Shown here piece after piece: positions 34,191 to 43,801 of a stretch of 64,000 nt of DNA (its first letter is position 1; the number at the start of each line of letters is the position of its first letter). The notes beneath the pieces were generated by a model. It made no database searches, had not been told where the DNA came from, and saw only the letters and a list, made by a program, of their open reading frames with translations. Source of the DNA: Xiphydria camelus (taxonomy: Eukaryota; Arthropoda; Insecta; Hymenoptera; Xiphydriidae); NCBI GenBank assembly GCA_963678675.1, contig OY783200.1:10775431-10839430 (forward strand), in the 5' to 3' direction. A program made the translations under genes and the position numbers.

Positions 34191-34999
34191 ATGCCTAGAT
34201 GTAAAGTGATTTGATGCAGTCGGATACGACTCGAATCCAGAGAAAGGATCTTTTTTTCTGCTGCGAATAATATATAATCCGTGGCTGCGAAAGACAGCGA
34301 CATTCTCCAGGCATGGCGAGAAGCTACAAAATTGCCTCAACTGATATCAGATCCTATCTGTCATAATCATTTTTTACCTAGTGAAAAATTAACTCATGAA
34401 GTTATTACTAAGCCAGATGGAGACATTTTAATGAGAATACCGTATAAGTGTACACGGTTACAGAAAGGCTCCCGTCGCAATTCCCTTGGATACTATCAGA
34501 AATGCCCTCATCATCCGATGCACTCCATTCAAATATTGTCAAAGATGTCAATTCCAAGGCATTGCCAGGGCAAAATGAAAAGAATATATTACCAACTGAT
34601 TTTCAGCAACAAGAAGTAAAATGTTTTGAACAGTTTGTACTGGAAGATCTTGCGAACGGAATCAACCTTCCACTGGGATGGAAACATGAAATATTATATT
34701 TAACGATCATGAAAAGATAATGGTTATACAATCTGTCCCTTTCAATACACGCCAGCGTAGCGGGTTGCATATCGGTTGACGCCTCCGATCCGCTGCAGGG
34801 GCCATGCGCCTGTGTCCGGCGCCAGGCGGATAACCGATATGCAACCCGCTACGCTGGCGTGTAAGGGACAGATTGTATATAAAATTAGTTTTATTCACCT
34901 AAACCAAAAGTACAGGATTTACAAGATAGAAGAGATAATAGTAGCAGAAAATATGCACGTGAAAATTAATATCTTGAAAAAGAGTATTGATGTAGCTTA
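34191..34999 (+). pseudogene. P-like transposase N-terminal part with THAP domain (broken)
   Basis: ATG at 34191 opens MPRCKV, the start of a THAP zinc finger, then a TGA. In a second frame the domain continues as DSDILQAWREATKLPQ and ICHNHFLPSEKLTHEV, giving the tryptophan helix and the C..HF zinc half. Downstream frames give GINLPLGWKHEIL, and beyond the hairpin insertion ENMHVKINILKKSIDV. Both resemble the region linking the THAP domain to the RNase-H-like core in P transposases. There are several frame changes. It is closely related to the 11829-12193 THAP fragment. Confidence 0.62.
34727..34877. mobile_element. TA-flanked hairpin MITE in the THAP pseudogene
   Basis: Inverted arms run CAATCTGTCCCT, then CACGCCAGCGTAGCGGGTTG and CATATCGGTT, with TA on both sides. 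The loop is GC-rich. It splits the P-like pseudogene. Confidence 0.8.
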
Positions 35000-35246
35000 A
35001 AAATGTAAAATAAACAATTTTTATTGATAGTTATTGACTTCAGATACTTTTTACTTTCTCATTGTAGCAATAAGATTTCATTAACTATGTACATAAATCA
35101 AAAGCCAACAATGTTCATTAAATGAGGTTGGCTGGGCAAAACTGAAGCAGATTGCGCCACCGAGCCAAACACCCGCGGGCAAATTTAAATGGTTATAATA
35201 CATTATTAATGCTGCACTAATGTGACTGGTAAAAAAATTGGTAAAA

Positions 35247-35360
35247 ATGAATTACGGTGATCTGAAAGTGGAGCAGTTGAAGGAATTATTAGTTGATCTT
35301 AACGCCAAAACTGGTGGAAGAAAACAAGATTTGATTGAAAGGTATTTTGATAATATCTGA
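35247..35360 (+). CDS. SAP-domain micro-protein (37 aa)
   Basis: An ATG at 35247 opens a complete 37-codon frame ending TGA. It reads LKVEQLKELLVDLNAKTGGR followed by KQDLIERYF, a full SAP motif (two amphipathic helices with the invariant glycine turn) that binds AT-rich DNA or scaffold regions. SAP domains occur at the N-terminus of transposases and nuclear proteins. Here the domain stands alone in a small inverted-repeat element, so it is probably a first exon left after deletion. Whether it is expressed is unknown. Confidence 0.6.
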   Translation: MNYGDLKVEQLKELLVDLNAKTGGRKQDLIERYFDNI

Positions 35361-35394
35361 ATTCCATGCCTACTGTGAAGTAGGCTGCCATATT

Positions 35395-35568
35395 GATATA
35401 TCGATACCATCGATACCTTACTTTGAAAATTTCGTAAGTGCAATTTTTGAAAAAAATGCCATTTATAGCTTACTGTTTTCAGATTTTAAACCTTAACATA
35501 GTAAGTTATAAATAGCATTTTTGTCAAAAATTGCACTTCGAGGTTTTCAAAGCAAGGGGTGTCGATAT
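35395..35568. mobile_element. Palindromic MITE, family O, copy 1
   Basis: Arms containing 'cgataccttactttgaaaa' and 'atgccatttatagcttactg' are repeated inverted around a short core. The second copy at 58543-58709 is more perfect. Confidence 0.7.
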
Positions 35569-35647
35569 TTCAAATCAGGCGGTCAAAAAGGGTGTTTAGC
35601 TCGGTGGCGCCGAAGTTTACTTCCTCGACCACCAGCCAACCTCATTA

Positions 35648-36216
35648 TTTAGTTTTGTATTGCTTTCAATCATTTGAACTAAGTTACCAAGCCGCTTAGG
35701 TCCAGGCGGACAGGTGATACTAGCGCCGCCACGCGGTTGGCGATATTAAAGTGACCACATTTTTCTGAGAGTTGCACAGAACTGATTAAAACCATTTCTT
35801 CACTAGTTTCAAGCTAATTCTAATCTTACTATGATTCATTTCATAATCGAATTTGCACTTGGGGACACGTTATCAAAGTGACGATTCATGTAATTTAAGC
35901 TCCCTCGCTTCCATATAAGTAATGATACGAATTTGGAATACATATAGAATAGTAAAACTGTTAAGATATAATACATTAAAATATTACCGTATTAAAAAAG
36001 TATCAATTTTATCCTTACAGAATCTTGATGTACCTGGAACATGATAATGATTTCGTGAAGTTTACCCATATACCTATGACAGTATATCTGAAGTTTATTT
36101 CGAAACAAATATAAGGCACATTTTGTCATGATGAATGTACAATGTACAAGTCCTGCGTGCAGACTAATAATAAAGACTCAATATTCGATTGTGTTAAAAT
36201 ATTTATGAATAGCTTA
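35648..36216. other. No gene seen; end of a P-type repeat
   Basis: The piece 35699-35780 ('gccaccacgcggttggcga'-like, then 'gagttgcacag') resembles the subterminal region of the P-type elements. The rest is AT-rich without coding signal. Confidence 0.4.
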
Positions 36217-36536
36217 TACCGTATGTCCGCGATCATTTGAACCATAGGAAAATTGCGAGTTTTGCATGAGCACCCCTTTGGGTCTCCTCGTCCAATAGAA
36301 TCACCGGAGAAGCGTGAATGCGCATGCGTAGTCATCCGCGAGTGTGGCGTCGTCAGCAAGTTCAGATCGATTATTTCGATAACCGATCTGAACTTGCTGA
36401 CGACGCCACACTCGCGGATGACTACGCATGCGCATTCACGCTTCTCCGGTGATTCTATTGGACGAGGAGACCCAAAGGGGTGCTCATGCAAAACTCGCAA
36501 TTTTCCTATGGTTCAAATGATCGCGGACATACGGTA
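36217..36536. mobile_element. TA-flanked MITE, family A, 320 bp
   Basis: It is an almost perfect palindrome from TACCGTATGTCCGCGATCAT to its complement, flanked by TA, and nearly identical to 6980-7299. The high identity between two distant copies suggests recent activity. Confidence 0.9.
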
Positions 36537-36975
36537 CATTCCTTTTATCTTGGAGCAGTGTTTATATGAGGCGGGCGAAGGCTTTGCGCTCTCTATTCGT
36601 AGGTCAGTATAATTATACTCCTTAAGGAGAGCATTGGCTGAAAGAAGACGAAAAAGGAAATCATTTTAAGATTAATCTGGTTGTAAGTTTAATGATTTGG
36701 CAGAAAATAGTGACAAAATTATTGTCAATATCAAAAGTACGTAAAGTACCGTTCCGAAAGTTGCTTCAGGGCTCCTATCGCTACCAAAGATTGTTCTAGT
36801 ATAAATAAGAATTCTTTTATAACTAGTTTGGTGACAATTGGGAAAGCCGGTTGGAAATTCGACGCTCAAGTTTGGAATACGTTCTACACGATTTTCTTGC
36901 ATCTGAATACGTAACATTAGCGAGCTCTATCGTAAACCACGTCTTGTACGAAAAGTTTATATTTAACGTTATCTT

Positions 36976-37800
36976 AGTAGATAAGCTAGGCGGGTTCTGC
37001 GTCACTCACGTGACCAAAAATGGCGAGAAATTTGAATTTTGCGGAAGTCCGCATGCGCCGTGGCCGGAAATTTGAATTCGCGCATCACGTGACCTAACGG
37101 AGCTCTGCCATTGGTCGAACCCCCACTCCTCGACCCCCGCCAGGTGGCGCCACTGTCGGTGGTGGTCAACGCCAGGTGTCGCCACCGTAGGCGGCGGCCA
37201 TTTTGAATTTTGCGGACGTGCGCATGCGCCGTGGCGGGAAATTTGAATTCGCGCATCATGATTGGTCGAACCCCCACTCCTCGACTCCCACCGTCAATGC
37301 CAGGTGGCGCCACTGTCGATAGTAGTCAACGCCAGGTGTCGCCACCGTAGGCGGCGGCCATTTACTCCGACGGAGTTCAGCCATTGGTCGAACCCCCACT
37401 CCCCGACCTGAGCCATCGGTCAAGGTCAACGCCACCATCCCACTCGAACAGCCCTATCGCGTGCAGGTTTCGACTTGTTCCGAGCAATCTTGCTACACAG
37501 TTTACCACGATGATGTTCCTGGATTTGCGATGACGTCATACCTTATCGCATCGCTACTGCGCAGTTGACTGACCTTGAAATGCATGCAGGTTCAGACTTG
37601 CTCCACGCTACTGTACAGTTTCAGCCGATCCGCGCGCGTCACATTCCTGAGCGATGACGTCATACCTTATCGCCTCGCTATTGCGCAGATGACAGACCTT
37701 GGAATGCGTGCAGGTTCAGACTTGCTCCGCGCTACTGTACAGTTTCGACCGATCCGCGCGCGTCACATTCCTGAGCGATGATGTCATAGCTTCTCGACAG
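36976..37800 (+). repeat. Left terminal inverted repeat of the Polinton
   Basis: After the 22-bp perfect terminus come blocks with 'ggaaatttgaattcgcgcat', 'cattggtcgaacccccactc' and 'gtcgccaccgtaggcggcgg'. Two to three tandem units containing tgacgtcat and 'cgatccgcgcgcgtcacatt' follow. The same blocks appear inverted in the right repeat but with different copy numbers. Confidence 0.85.
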
Positions 37801-38209
37801 GCACGAACCCGTTTACCCCCACCACCTCACCTCTACCACCACAACGTCTTTGCTTAAATAAGAGGATGTTATCGGAATCATGGTGACGTCATGCGTGCAG
37901 GTTCGGACTTGCTGCTACGTAGTAAAGCATTTCTTCTTCTTCTTCTTCCGTTAACTATTCTACCATCGGAGAATCGTAGTTTAAATAATGAGCCAACATT
38001 TTATTCTTTTACCTTTATTGCTAAAAAAAAATTAGCCTTTTTGACAATAAATGCAATCCTTGATCATGGGCGTGGACCGCCTCTGCCTCTCGGCACCCGG
38101 TGATGTATGCGACAACGACGATTTTGAGTGGAAATATCTCAAAAATCGTTCAATGGATGGGCATTTCATCTTATACATTTCTTATTAGTCTCAATAAACT
38201 CTATAAATT

Positions 38210-38420
38210 TTATGAGAATATAGTATGAAAATCCGCAAAGCAGTTTCTGTTAAGTGCAAAACATAGTCTTACATTGCATTTTCTGCAAAATACTTGTGTC
38301 TGACCTGATTTGCAGTGTCTACATCTACCTTTTTGTCCATATATGGGAAAATGGTCTAACTTATCAAGACTGCAGTCATTTTCGGGTCTTGATACAATCG
38401 CATTTGTCAGGTTCACGAAG
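38210..38420 (-). pseudogene. piggyBac-type cysteine-rich domain, in frame after the ATPase
   Basis: The frame reads LDHFPIYGQKGRCRHCKSGQ, then VFCRKCNVRLC and NCFADFH. The pattern CxxC, CxxC, C, C..H with a preceding HFP is that of the C-terminal zinc-binding domain of piggyBac transposases. It continues in the same reading frame as the ATPase C-terminus, without an intervening stop after the ATPase TGA. No DDD catalytic domain is nearby. It is either a chance splice of a piggyBac 3' remnant or a real extension of the ATPase gene. Confidence 0.5.
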
Positions 38421-39106
38421 CAGTCGAAACCCCTCCTGTATCTGCCCTCGTTGAGCTCCCGGTCCTTGTCGATGACAACGAATCCATACTTGTCGGCATT
38501 CCAGCAAGCAGATCATATGTCCTTGAACTTCGCGTAAGGCATGTCCGTGTTCACGTGATCGTCGTAAACGTGTCGGAGATTCATGTCATCCTGCCGGAAG
38601 AGCACCAGCAGGTTGACGTTATCGCGCACCAGGTGTTTGGGAATACGAGCGTATATCTGACAGAGGTAGAAGCAGTCGACATCCCTGTGTCGACCCATGC
38701 AGAAAAAGGCTCTGATATTGTCTTGATTCTCGCAAGCGATGTCGTCGAAGATCATTATCGAGTTTGGACGTGTCTCTTCCGGCGACACCACCTGCTCGTG
38801 TTCGTTGAAAGCAAGATACTCGACACTGTCCACCGAACCGAGCAATTTTTCCAGGAACCTGTACTTGGGCTGATTGAGCGATTTCGAGTAGACGTACACG
38901 TTCTCGAATCTCAGTCCATCGGGATGCGTCACGAGGGTGAGCAGCGCGTTCGTCTTGCCGCAATTAGACGGTCTGCAAAACACTGCCCGCACGCTATTTG
39001 GCAGCAAATCGCCGTGCCGCTTCTTCTCGACACTCCGTTGCGTGAGCTCATCAAAGTTCACCACGGGCAGCCTCGTAGACTGTTGGTCGAATCGTAGTTC
39101 TGTCAT
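38421..39106 (-). pseudogene. A32/FtsK-HerA-type genome-packaging ATPase (nonsense codon near the C-terminus)
   Basis: ATG at 39106 opens a 197-codon frame ending at TGA 38513-38515. It contains a P-loop CRPSNCGKT (residues 44-52), where the family usually has G before PSNCGKT, so Arg45 is unusual. It also has a Walker B SIMIFDDIA (116-124) and the C-terminal segment FYLCQIYARIPKHLVRDN. After the stop, the same frame continues with the conserved YGFVVID and GRYRRGFD blocks, so the TGA is probably a nonsense mutation. The protein would pump the viral genome into capsids. It shares a divergent intergenic region (about 570 bp) with the plus-strand ORF at 39684. Confidence 0.82.
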
Positions 39107-39186
39107 GACTGGTACGAGGGCTATAAGTTGCGCGTTTATATAGATTGATCATTCAGTTACACCCTGGATTTAAATCAAAATTTTAA

Positions 39187-39505
39187 GATGTATCTCTGAG
39201 GATACACCCAAGATGTATCTCTGAGAATACACTGCAGATGTATCTCTCAGGATACACCCCAGATGTATCTCTGAGAATACACCCCAGATGTATCTCTCAG
39301 GATAAGGACACACCCCAAATGTATCTCTGAGGATACATCCCAGGTGTATCTCTGAGGATACACCGCAGATGTATCTCTGAGGATACACCGCAGATGTATC
39401 TCTGAGGATACACCGCAGATGTATCTCTGAGGATACACCCCTGATGTATCTCTGAGGATACACTCCAGATGTATCTTTGAGGATACACCCCAGATGTATC
39501 TCTGA
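39187..39505. repeat. Tandem 25-bp palindromic repeats, about 13 copies
   Basis: The unit is gatgtatctctgaggataca plus five bases, with few substitutions. Each unit contains the inverted repeat TGTATC-N6-GATACA, so each could form a small hairpin or bind a dimeric factor. The array sits between divergent genes (ATPase - and the 39684 ORF +). The ORFs predicted through it on the minus strand are repeat artefacts. Confidence 0.9.
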
Positions 39506-39515
39506 TGTTCTCCAC

Positions 39516-39617
39516 GAGGAAGAACTCGCCGCGGTCAAATATCCCTACGTCTACCTCGTGGAGCGGGTGCTCAAGAGATGCGGAAATAGATCAGAAGGGG
39601 TTTTGACTGCTTCGTGA
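39516..39617 (+). pseudogene. Chromodomain fragment (integrase C-terminus), copy A
   Basis: The frame reads YVYLVERVLKRCGNR, the first strand of a chromodomain, then jumps into sequence resembling the ATPase C-terminus (about 39594-39630; GFDCFVNL in a shifted frame). It shares about 60 bp with 40626-40690, marking a duplication or recombination junction. Confidence 0.6.
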
Positions 39618-39683
39618 ACCTGATAAATGTGCAGTGACTGTTGAAGTGTTGATCAGTTGACTCTTACATCCGATCGCGTCAAC

Positions 39684-40569
39684 ATGCACAGTGAGATACG
39701 CAAGGAGAAGGATGTCTTACGTCAAATCGTGAAAGCCAGCGAGGCGATTCGACGAAAGCATCGAATGATACAAATGGGCAGAGAGAGGACCGAACGCGTG
39801 ATGAGTGAAGTCTTCAAACCTATGGTGACTCCCCTGGAGAAATTGGTTCGGTCCGTGGCACCCGTTAAGACTGAACCGAAGCAGGAGAAGGAGGAGCCGC
39901 TGTCGAAGGAAGACGATGCATCCTTCCGGACGATAACGGGTGACGTTGAGGAGGAGAAAGTGGAGGGAGAGGAGGAGGAGGAGGAGGTGGTGGAGGATGA
40001 AGAGGAAGACTTGACGCAGGTGTACTTAAGCAAGTTGAAAAAGAAAGATCAGGACACGATTTACGGTGTGCGCGAGCTACCCGGAGGGCGGTTGATGATT
40101 GGCAATTCTCCGATAGTCTTCGAACGTAATCTCATTCGCGTGGGTGACGTAGTTTATCCGAACACCAGAGGTCTGATCGAGTTACTGCTCAAGAAGACGC
40201 CCGACGAGACCCTCGTCAGTCGGGATGATCTGAACAATTACGGAAAAATCATCCTCGCCACGAATGCGCACAGAAAGTATTATACCGAGAGTGGACTGAT
40301 ACGCGATAGCAAGAGCATCAAGTTCAACAGCATTATCGCGAGAGCTATCGGTTCACACTGAGTCGCCGAAACGCGGAGGAGCGGGACTGCCACGATACAT
40401 GGTCGCCGAGAGTGGCAAACGTGTGGATTACACGTACTGGGATGTTCCCAATGAATTCGTGGATCGCCTTCGTCTGCTGCTGGCGTCTCAGGCTGCCGGT
40501 AACTCTGGTAACTCCAACGAGATCATATCCATCATCGAGGAATTGCGTGAAGCCGACATCATTTATTAG
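39684..40569 (+). pseudogene. Conserved Polinton/adintovirus-associated ORF, unknown function (one frameshift)
   Basis: I chose ATG 39684, since upstream only a TTG is available. The first 225 codons comprise a charged helical N-terminus, an acidic run (EEEEEEVVEDEEED) and a globular part with YGVRELPGGRLMIGNSPIVF, NTRGLIELLLKKTP and ATNAHRKYY. This is a protein I recognise from many insect Polinton-like elements, possibly the family catalogued as DUF8207 (from memory). After the TGA at 40359 the next conserved block continues in another frame to a TAG at 40567-40569, with WDVPNEFVDRLRLLLASQAA and IIEELREADIIY. A frameshift near 40,360 therefore splits the gene. Function is not established; a virion or DNA-associated role would be a guess. 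Confidence 0.7.
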
Positions 40570-40625
40570 TGGGATCGCACGATGTCTCTTCGTCAGTACC
40601 ACCATGAGCATCGACGTGTTCGGAC

Positions 40626-40754
40626 GAGGAACTCACCACGGTCAAACATCCCGACATCTACCTCGTGGAGCGGGTGCTCAAGAGACGCGGAAATAGACTA
40701 TTTGTAAAGTGGTTGGGTTTCAATGATTCACACAACAGTTGGACAAATAAATGA
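40626..40754 (+). pseudogene. Chromodomain fragment (integrase C-terminus), copy B
   Basis: The frame reads YLVERVLKRRGNRLFVKWLG followed by FNDSHNSW and a stop. It contains the aromatic and 'VKW.G' features of a chromodomain. Polinton integrases end in a chromodomain, so this is probably the tail of a deleted integrase. Immediately upstream a start-like ATG (40604) in another frame reads MSIDVFGR, the apparent N-terminus of a different element gene. Confidence 0.68.
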
Positions 40755-40899
40755 TTCGTTTATTCCTCCACAAATCCACGTTTATATTCATTTATAGGGG
40801 TGAGAGGCGACACGCGTCACTCTCCTGGCAAATACGAGGAGAATCTTCGGATGGAATAGAGCAATCGATTGGAAGTCTTTAGTGCTGCGGTACTTGAGG

Positions 40900-41024
40900 G
40901 CTCTTTCTCTCATAATGCCGCTTAGTTTTACTTAAGTATATCCACACCTATATTTATATCCACACACGCACGCACACCTATATTTACATTTGTAATCCTA
41001 CCTATATTTACAGTCGTAATCCTA

Positions 41025-41063
<39 letters not shown>

Positions 41064-41125
41064 TATTTACATTTGTAATCCTACCTATATTTACAGTCGT
41101 AATCCTATTCAATACACACACTCAT
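40900..41125. repeat. Duplicated AT-rich block and (CA)n tract
   Basis: The segment 'ctatatttacatttgtaatc' plus 'ctatatttacagtcgtaatc' occurs at 40978-41020 and again at 41061-41108, separated by (CA)n at about 41023-41060. It lies just past the stop codon of the polymerase gene and may be its 3' region. Confidence 0.8.
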
Positions 41126-43801
41126 TTACTCATCCACATCCATATTTACATCAATTATTCTGCAGTACCCCCAGGGCAGAGTGTCCGTGGTATCGGGCTG
41201 CAGGCACCTCTTATCGTCGTACGGACTTAGCGCGAGTTTGGTCTGCTGCACAGTCTGCACTTCGTGTAGCCTCGATCGAAAGAGGTACTGCGAGCGATAC
41301 TGTGTAGTATTTTGCCACAAGCAGGCGACGTAGACCTCGAAATCTATGGTTCTCGCGAGCACCGACGTCTTGACACCCTTGGCCTTCTTCATGCGGTCCT
41401 CGCCGTTGACCCGCACACTGTACATTTTACTGCGGAGTCCGACGAATTCCGTCATGATCTGGCCGTTGCACTCGTCCTTCATGAGGCCGACCACCTTCTT
41501 GTTCACCAGCGGCATCTCGAAGGCATTCTCGGTGGGGTAGTCGGACGTGTCGAAGCGCCCAATGTGTCGCTTCATCACGTCGTAGACGTCCCCACCTCGC
41601 ACTTCGTAGATAAGGCTATCGGTGTCCGTGTAGAGCAGCTTGCAATTGCTCTTGAAGGTCGGTATCATGAAGTCGTAGTGAAACTCGTAAACACAAGTTT
41701 TCGACAAGTCGAGTACGTAGAACCCCACGTAGATCGGCTTATTCAGCAAAACTTCGATCTTGTTGAGTTGCACGGCTACGAGGTTTTCTGCGAAAACGAC
41801 TCGGTTGTGGAAGTTGGGTTTGGCGATGAGTGCTTCAGCACCGTACCTGCCCTTCCACTTGGTTATGAGTTTGACGTCAACACGTTTGCGCACGTTCTCC
41901 ATCGTCTTACCGAACACCGCATTGTTCATGAGTTTGAACAAGTTCTTCTCAAACTCATTGCGGGCTCGTTTCCTCATACCGCTGTTCAAGTCTATGTAGC
42001 TCTTGAGCCACGGTGACTGATCGAATTTAAGGGCTCTGTGGATGTTGGTGAGCCGTAGACCGTGCTCAAGAGCTTGCCTGAGGTTGCGGTAGTGGATAAT
42101 GTAACGTGATTTCGAGTACAACGTCGCCAGAAGCTTGGGCTCTTTCGAGCCCGGTGGCTTCATCTGCTCGGGACACAGCGGCAGGTCTCGGTGGATGTCG
42201 TGGATGGCTTCAGGATAGTCCAAGTCCACCTCAAGTATGTATCCGATGGGCGAGTCGTCGGACACATTCCACTGGAAGTCACCGGCGAGGTTCTCCACCC
42301 ACTCGAAGCTACCGTATGGGAGATGTTGCGTAATCGCCCAGCCGTACAAGTTGTTCACGTCATAGTACATGAGGTACTTCGTCTCCTCTTCGGGATTGTA
42401 GTCCCTCATGTACGCGTTGTTGGCTCGGGCGTAACGGTTGCACTGACTAACACCGCCTCGGATGCCCCGTTCGACGAACATGAGCATGTCGATGTCGGTG
42501 AGCAGTTGCAACTCGATTGCGGTGTACTTCAACATGGCGTCCCACGTGAGGCCAGGTGTGGTGTAGTAATGGGCTGGATCCAAACCGTACGCTTCGATGC
42601 AGTTGTCACGAAAGTTTTCGAAAACGTCGGCCAGCAGCAGGACGTCGGTCTTGAGATAGAGGTCTGCGTACTCGCCCAGAGTTCCCACGTTGAACTCACG
42701 CCAGACCCTCTGGGCGTGTTCGTAGTCCTCGTCGGAGATGCCGCAGCCGTTGAGACGGCTGTGAAATTGTTGCTGGGTCGGCAACTCCGTGACGTCCAGC
42801 TTGGCCCACGCGTCGAGAAACTCGTAGGGGAAGACACCTTTCCGCCTCAACAATTCGAACTGTTCGGTCTGCATCTGCGGGAACTCGCTCTTGGTGATCG
42901 GCGCCTCCGCGAGGTAAGACGCCAACTTCTCCAGCGACGATGCCATGAAGCGGAAGGAGTCGATGAACCGAAGAGCGATGTCGCTGCCCTTTAGATGTTT
43001 CGTGAACGAGACGTATCGCTCCATGTTCAAGGGCAAGAGGTCGATCCGGCCGTCGAAGCAGGTGGATATCTCCTTGATGATGAGGTAGCTGTCGTAGCCG
43101 CTGAGATTGTGGAAGACTACGGGAATGGTGCGCGAATCCTGATAATTCAGGTTACAGTCCTCGTGCGCTGCACACCTGTATCTGCCGGTGAGATGGCAGT
43201 GGTCCCGAACTCTCTTCACATCCATCAGCGGCTTCTCGTAAATGTGACACTTCTCGGCGATGTGGAAAGCCCTTTCCTGTTCCTCCGTGAGCGGTTCCAT
43301 GGGTACGGTGTGCTCGAGGACTCCTTCGACCTGCTCGACGAGCTCAGAAAGTTCACGCGCGAACCATTCAGCGGGTTTCGGGCCCCGAAAGCTGTTATAG
43401 CGGGACAGCGTGTGGTCGTAGCTACACCTCACGTAGTAACCCACGCTGAACGGTTCGTGGACTTGACAAACTCTCGTTTTGCTCGTCTGCTGCAGGTCGA
43501 CGTTCTTCAGGAGACCCTCGAAGTCTGCGTAGACGACAAACGGCACCCTTTCCTTGAAGTTAAAGTTCTTAAACTTCAAGGTGCTGTGCATCGGTGCAGG
43601 CATCTTGACCTTACACCGATTCACCTGGACACAGTCGAATTCGTAGGCTTCCAGCTTTTCGTTACTACGGAAGTAGTGCAGGCAGCGATCACAGATGTAC
43701 TTCTTCACCTTCGTTCTTGAGAGTTGTGCGCTGACCAACCGAGAGAGGTCCTTTATCCACACGTAGTGGTAGATGGTGTGAGTTTCATCATCCTCGTTCA
43801 C
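41126..43801 (-). CDS. polB: Protein-primed family-B DNA polymerase, catalytic part (891 codons)
   Basis: One uninterrupted frame. The exonuclease domain has YADFEG (Asp93, Glu95), FHNLSGYDSYL (230-240) and YLKTDVLLLADVFENFR (382-398). The palm has DVNNLYG (Asp481), KLMNNAVFGKT (623-633) and YTDTDS (Asp726, Asp728). Between exo I and exo II lies HCHLTGRYRCAAHEDCN (201-217), resembling an endonuclease-VII-type zinc site; one expected Cys is Tyr188. All expected acidic residues are present. It would replicate linear element DNA primed by a terminal protein. The first Met is not the natural start: upstream sequence of the same protein lies in other frames (next entries). The open 2.7 kb suggests limited decay time. 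Confidence 0.93.
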   Translation of the reverse strand: MNEDDETHTIYHYVWIKDLSRLVSAQLSRTKVKKYICDRCLHYFRSNEKLEAYEFDCVQVNRCKVKMPAPMHSTLKFKNFNFKERVPFVVYADFEGLLKNVDLQQTSKTRVCQVHEPFSVGYYVRCSYDHTLSRYNSFRGPKPAEWFARELSELVEQVEGVLEHTVPMEPLTEEQERAFHIAEKCHIYEKPLMDVKRVRDHCHLTGRYRCAAHEDCNLNYQDSRTIPVVFHNLSGYDSYLIIKEISTCFDGRIDLLPLNMERYVSFTKHLKGSDIALRFIDSFRFMASSLEKLASYLAEAPITKSEFPQMQTEQFELLRRKGVFPYEFLDAWAKLDVTELPTQQQFHSRLNGCGISDEDYEHAQRVWREFNVGTLGEYADLYLKTDVLLLADVFENFRDNCIEAYGLDPAHYYTTPGLTWDAMLKYTAIELQLLTDIDMLMFVERGIRGGVSQCNRYARANNAYMRDYNPEEETKYLMYYDVNNLYGWAITQHLPYGSFEWVENLAGDFQWNVSDDSPIGYILEVDLDYPEAIHDIHRDLPLCPEQMKPPGSKEPKLLATLYSKSRYIIHYRNLRQALEHGLRLTNIHRALKFDQSPWLKSYIDLNSGMRKRARNEFEKNLFKLMNNAVFGKTMENVRKRVDVKLITKWKGRYGAEALIAKPNFHNRVVFAENLVAVQLNKIEVLLNKPIYVGFYVLDLSKTCVYEFHYDFMIPTFKSNCKLLYTDTDSLIYEVRGGDVYDVMKRHIGRFDTSDYPTENAFEMPLVNKKVVGLMKDECNGQIMTEFVGLRSKMYSVRVNGEDRMKKAKGVKTSVLARTIDFEVYVACLWQNTTQYRSQYLFRSRLHEVQTVQQTKLALSPYDDKRCLQPDTTDTLPWGYCRIIDVNMDVDE

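Larger units (their letters stand above)
35121..35647. mobile_element. Inverted-repeat element N, TIR AATGAGGTTGGCTGG
   Basis: The ends AATGAGGTTGGCTGG and complement, followed by 'gcgccaccgagc' in both arms, enclose 527 bp. It contains a SAP-domain micro-ORF and a family O palindrome. The flanking duplication is not obvious. Confidence 0.65.

Noticed and set aside
38555..39097. 180-codon plus-strand frame opposite the packaging ATPase
   Set aside because: Antisense shadow. The minus strand has Walker A and B motifs.
39187..39505. CRISPR-like array
   Set aside because: 25-bp units are directly adjacent with no spacers, and the DNA is in a eukaryotic element.
39170..39538. Minus-strand repetitive proteins (RYI.GVSSEIHL pattern) of 63-122 codons
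   Set aside because: Pure translation of the 25-bp tandem array in three frames; a 25-bp unit shifts frame every repeat.
41312..43720. Long plus-strand frames (234, 267 and 241 codons) opposite the DNA polymerase
   Set aside because: They are antisense shadows of the polymerase gene. They have no recognisable domains and follow the codon structure of the minus strand.
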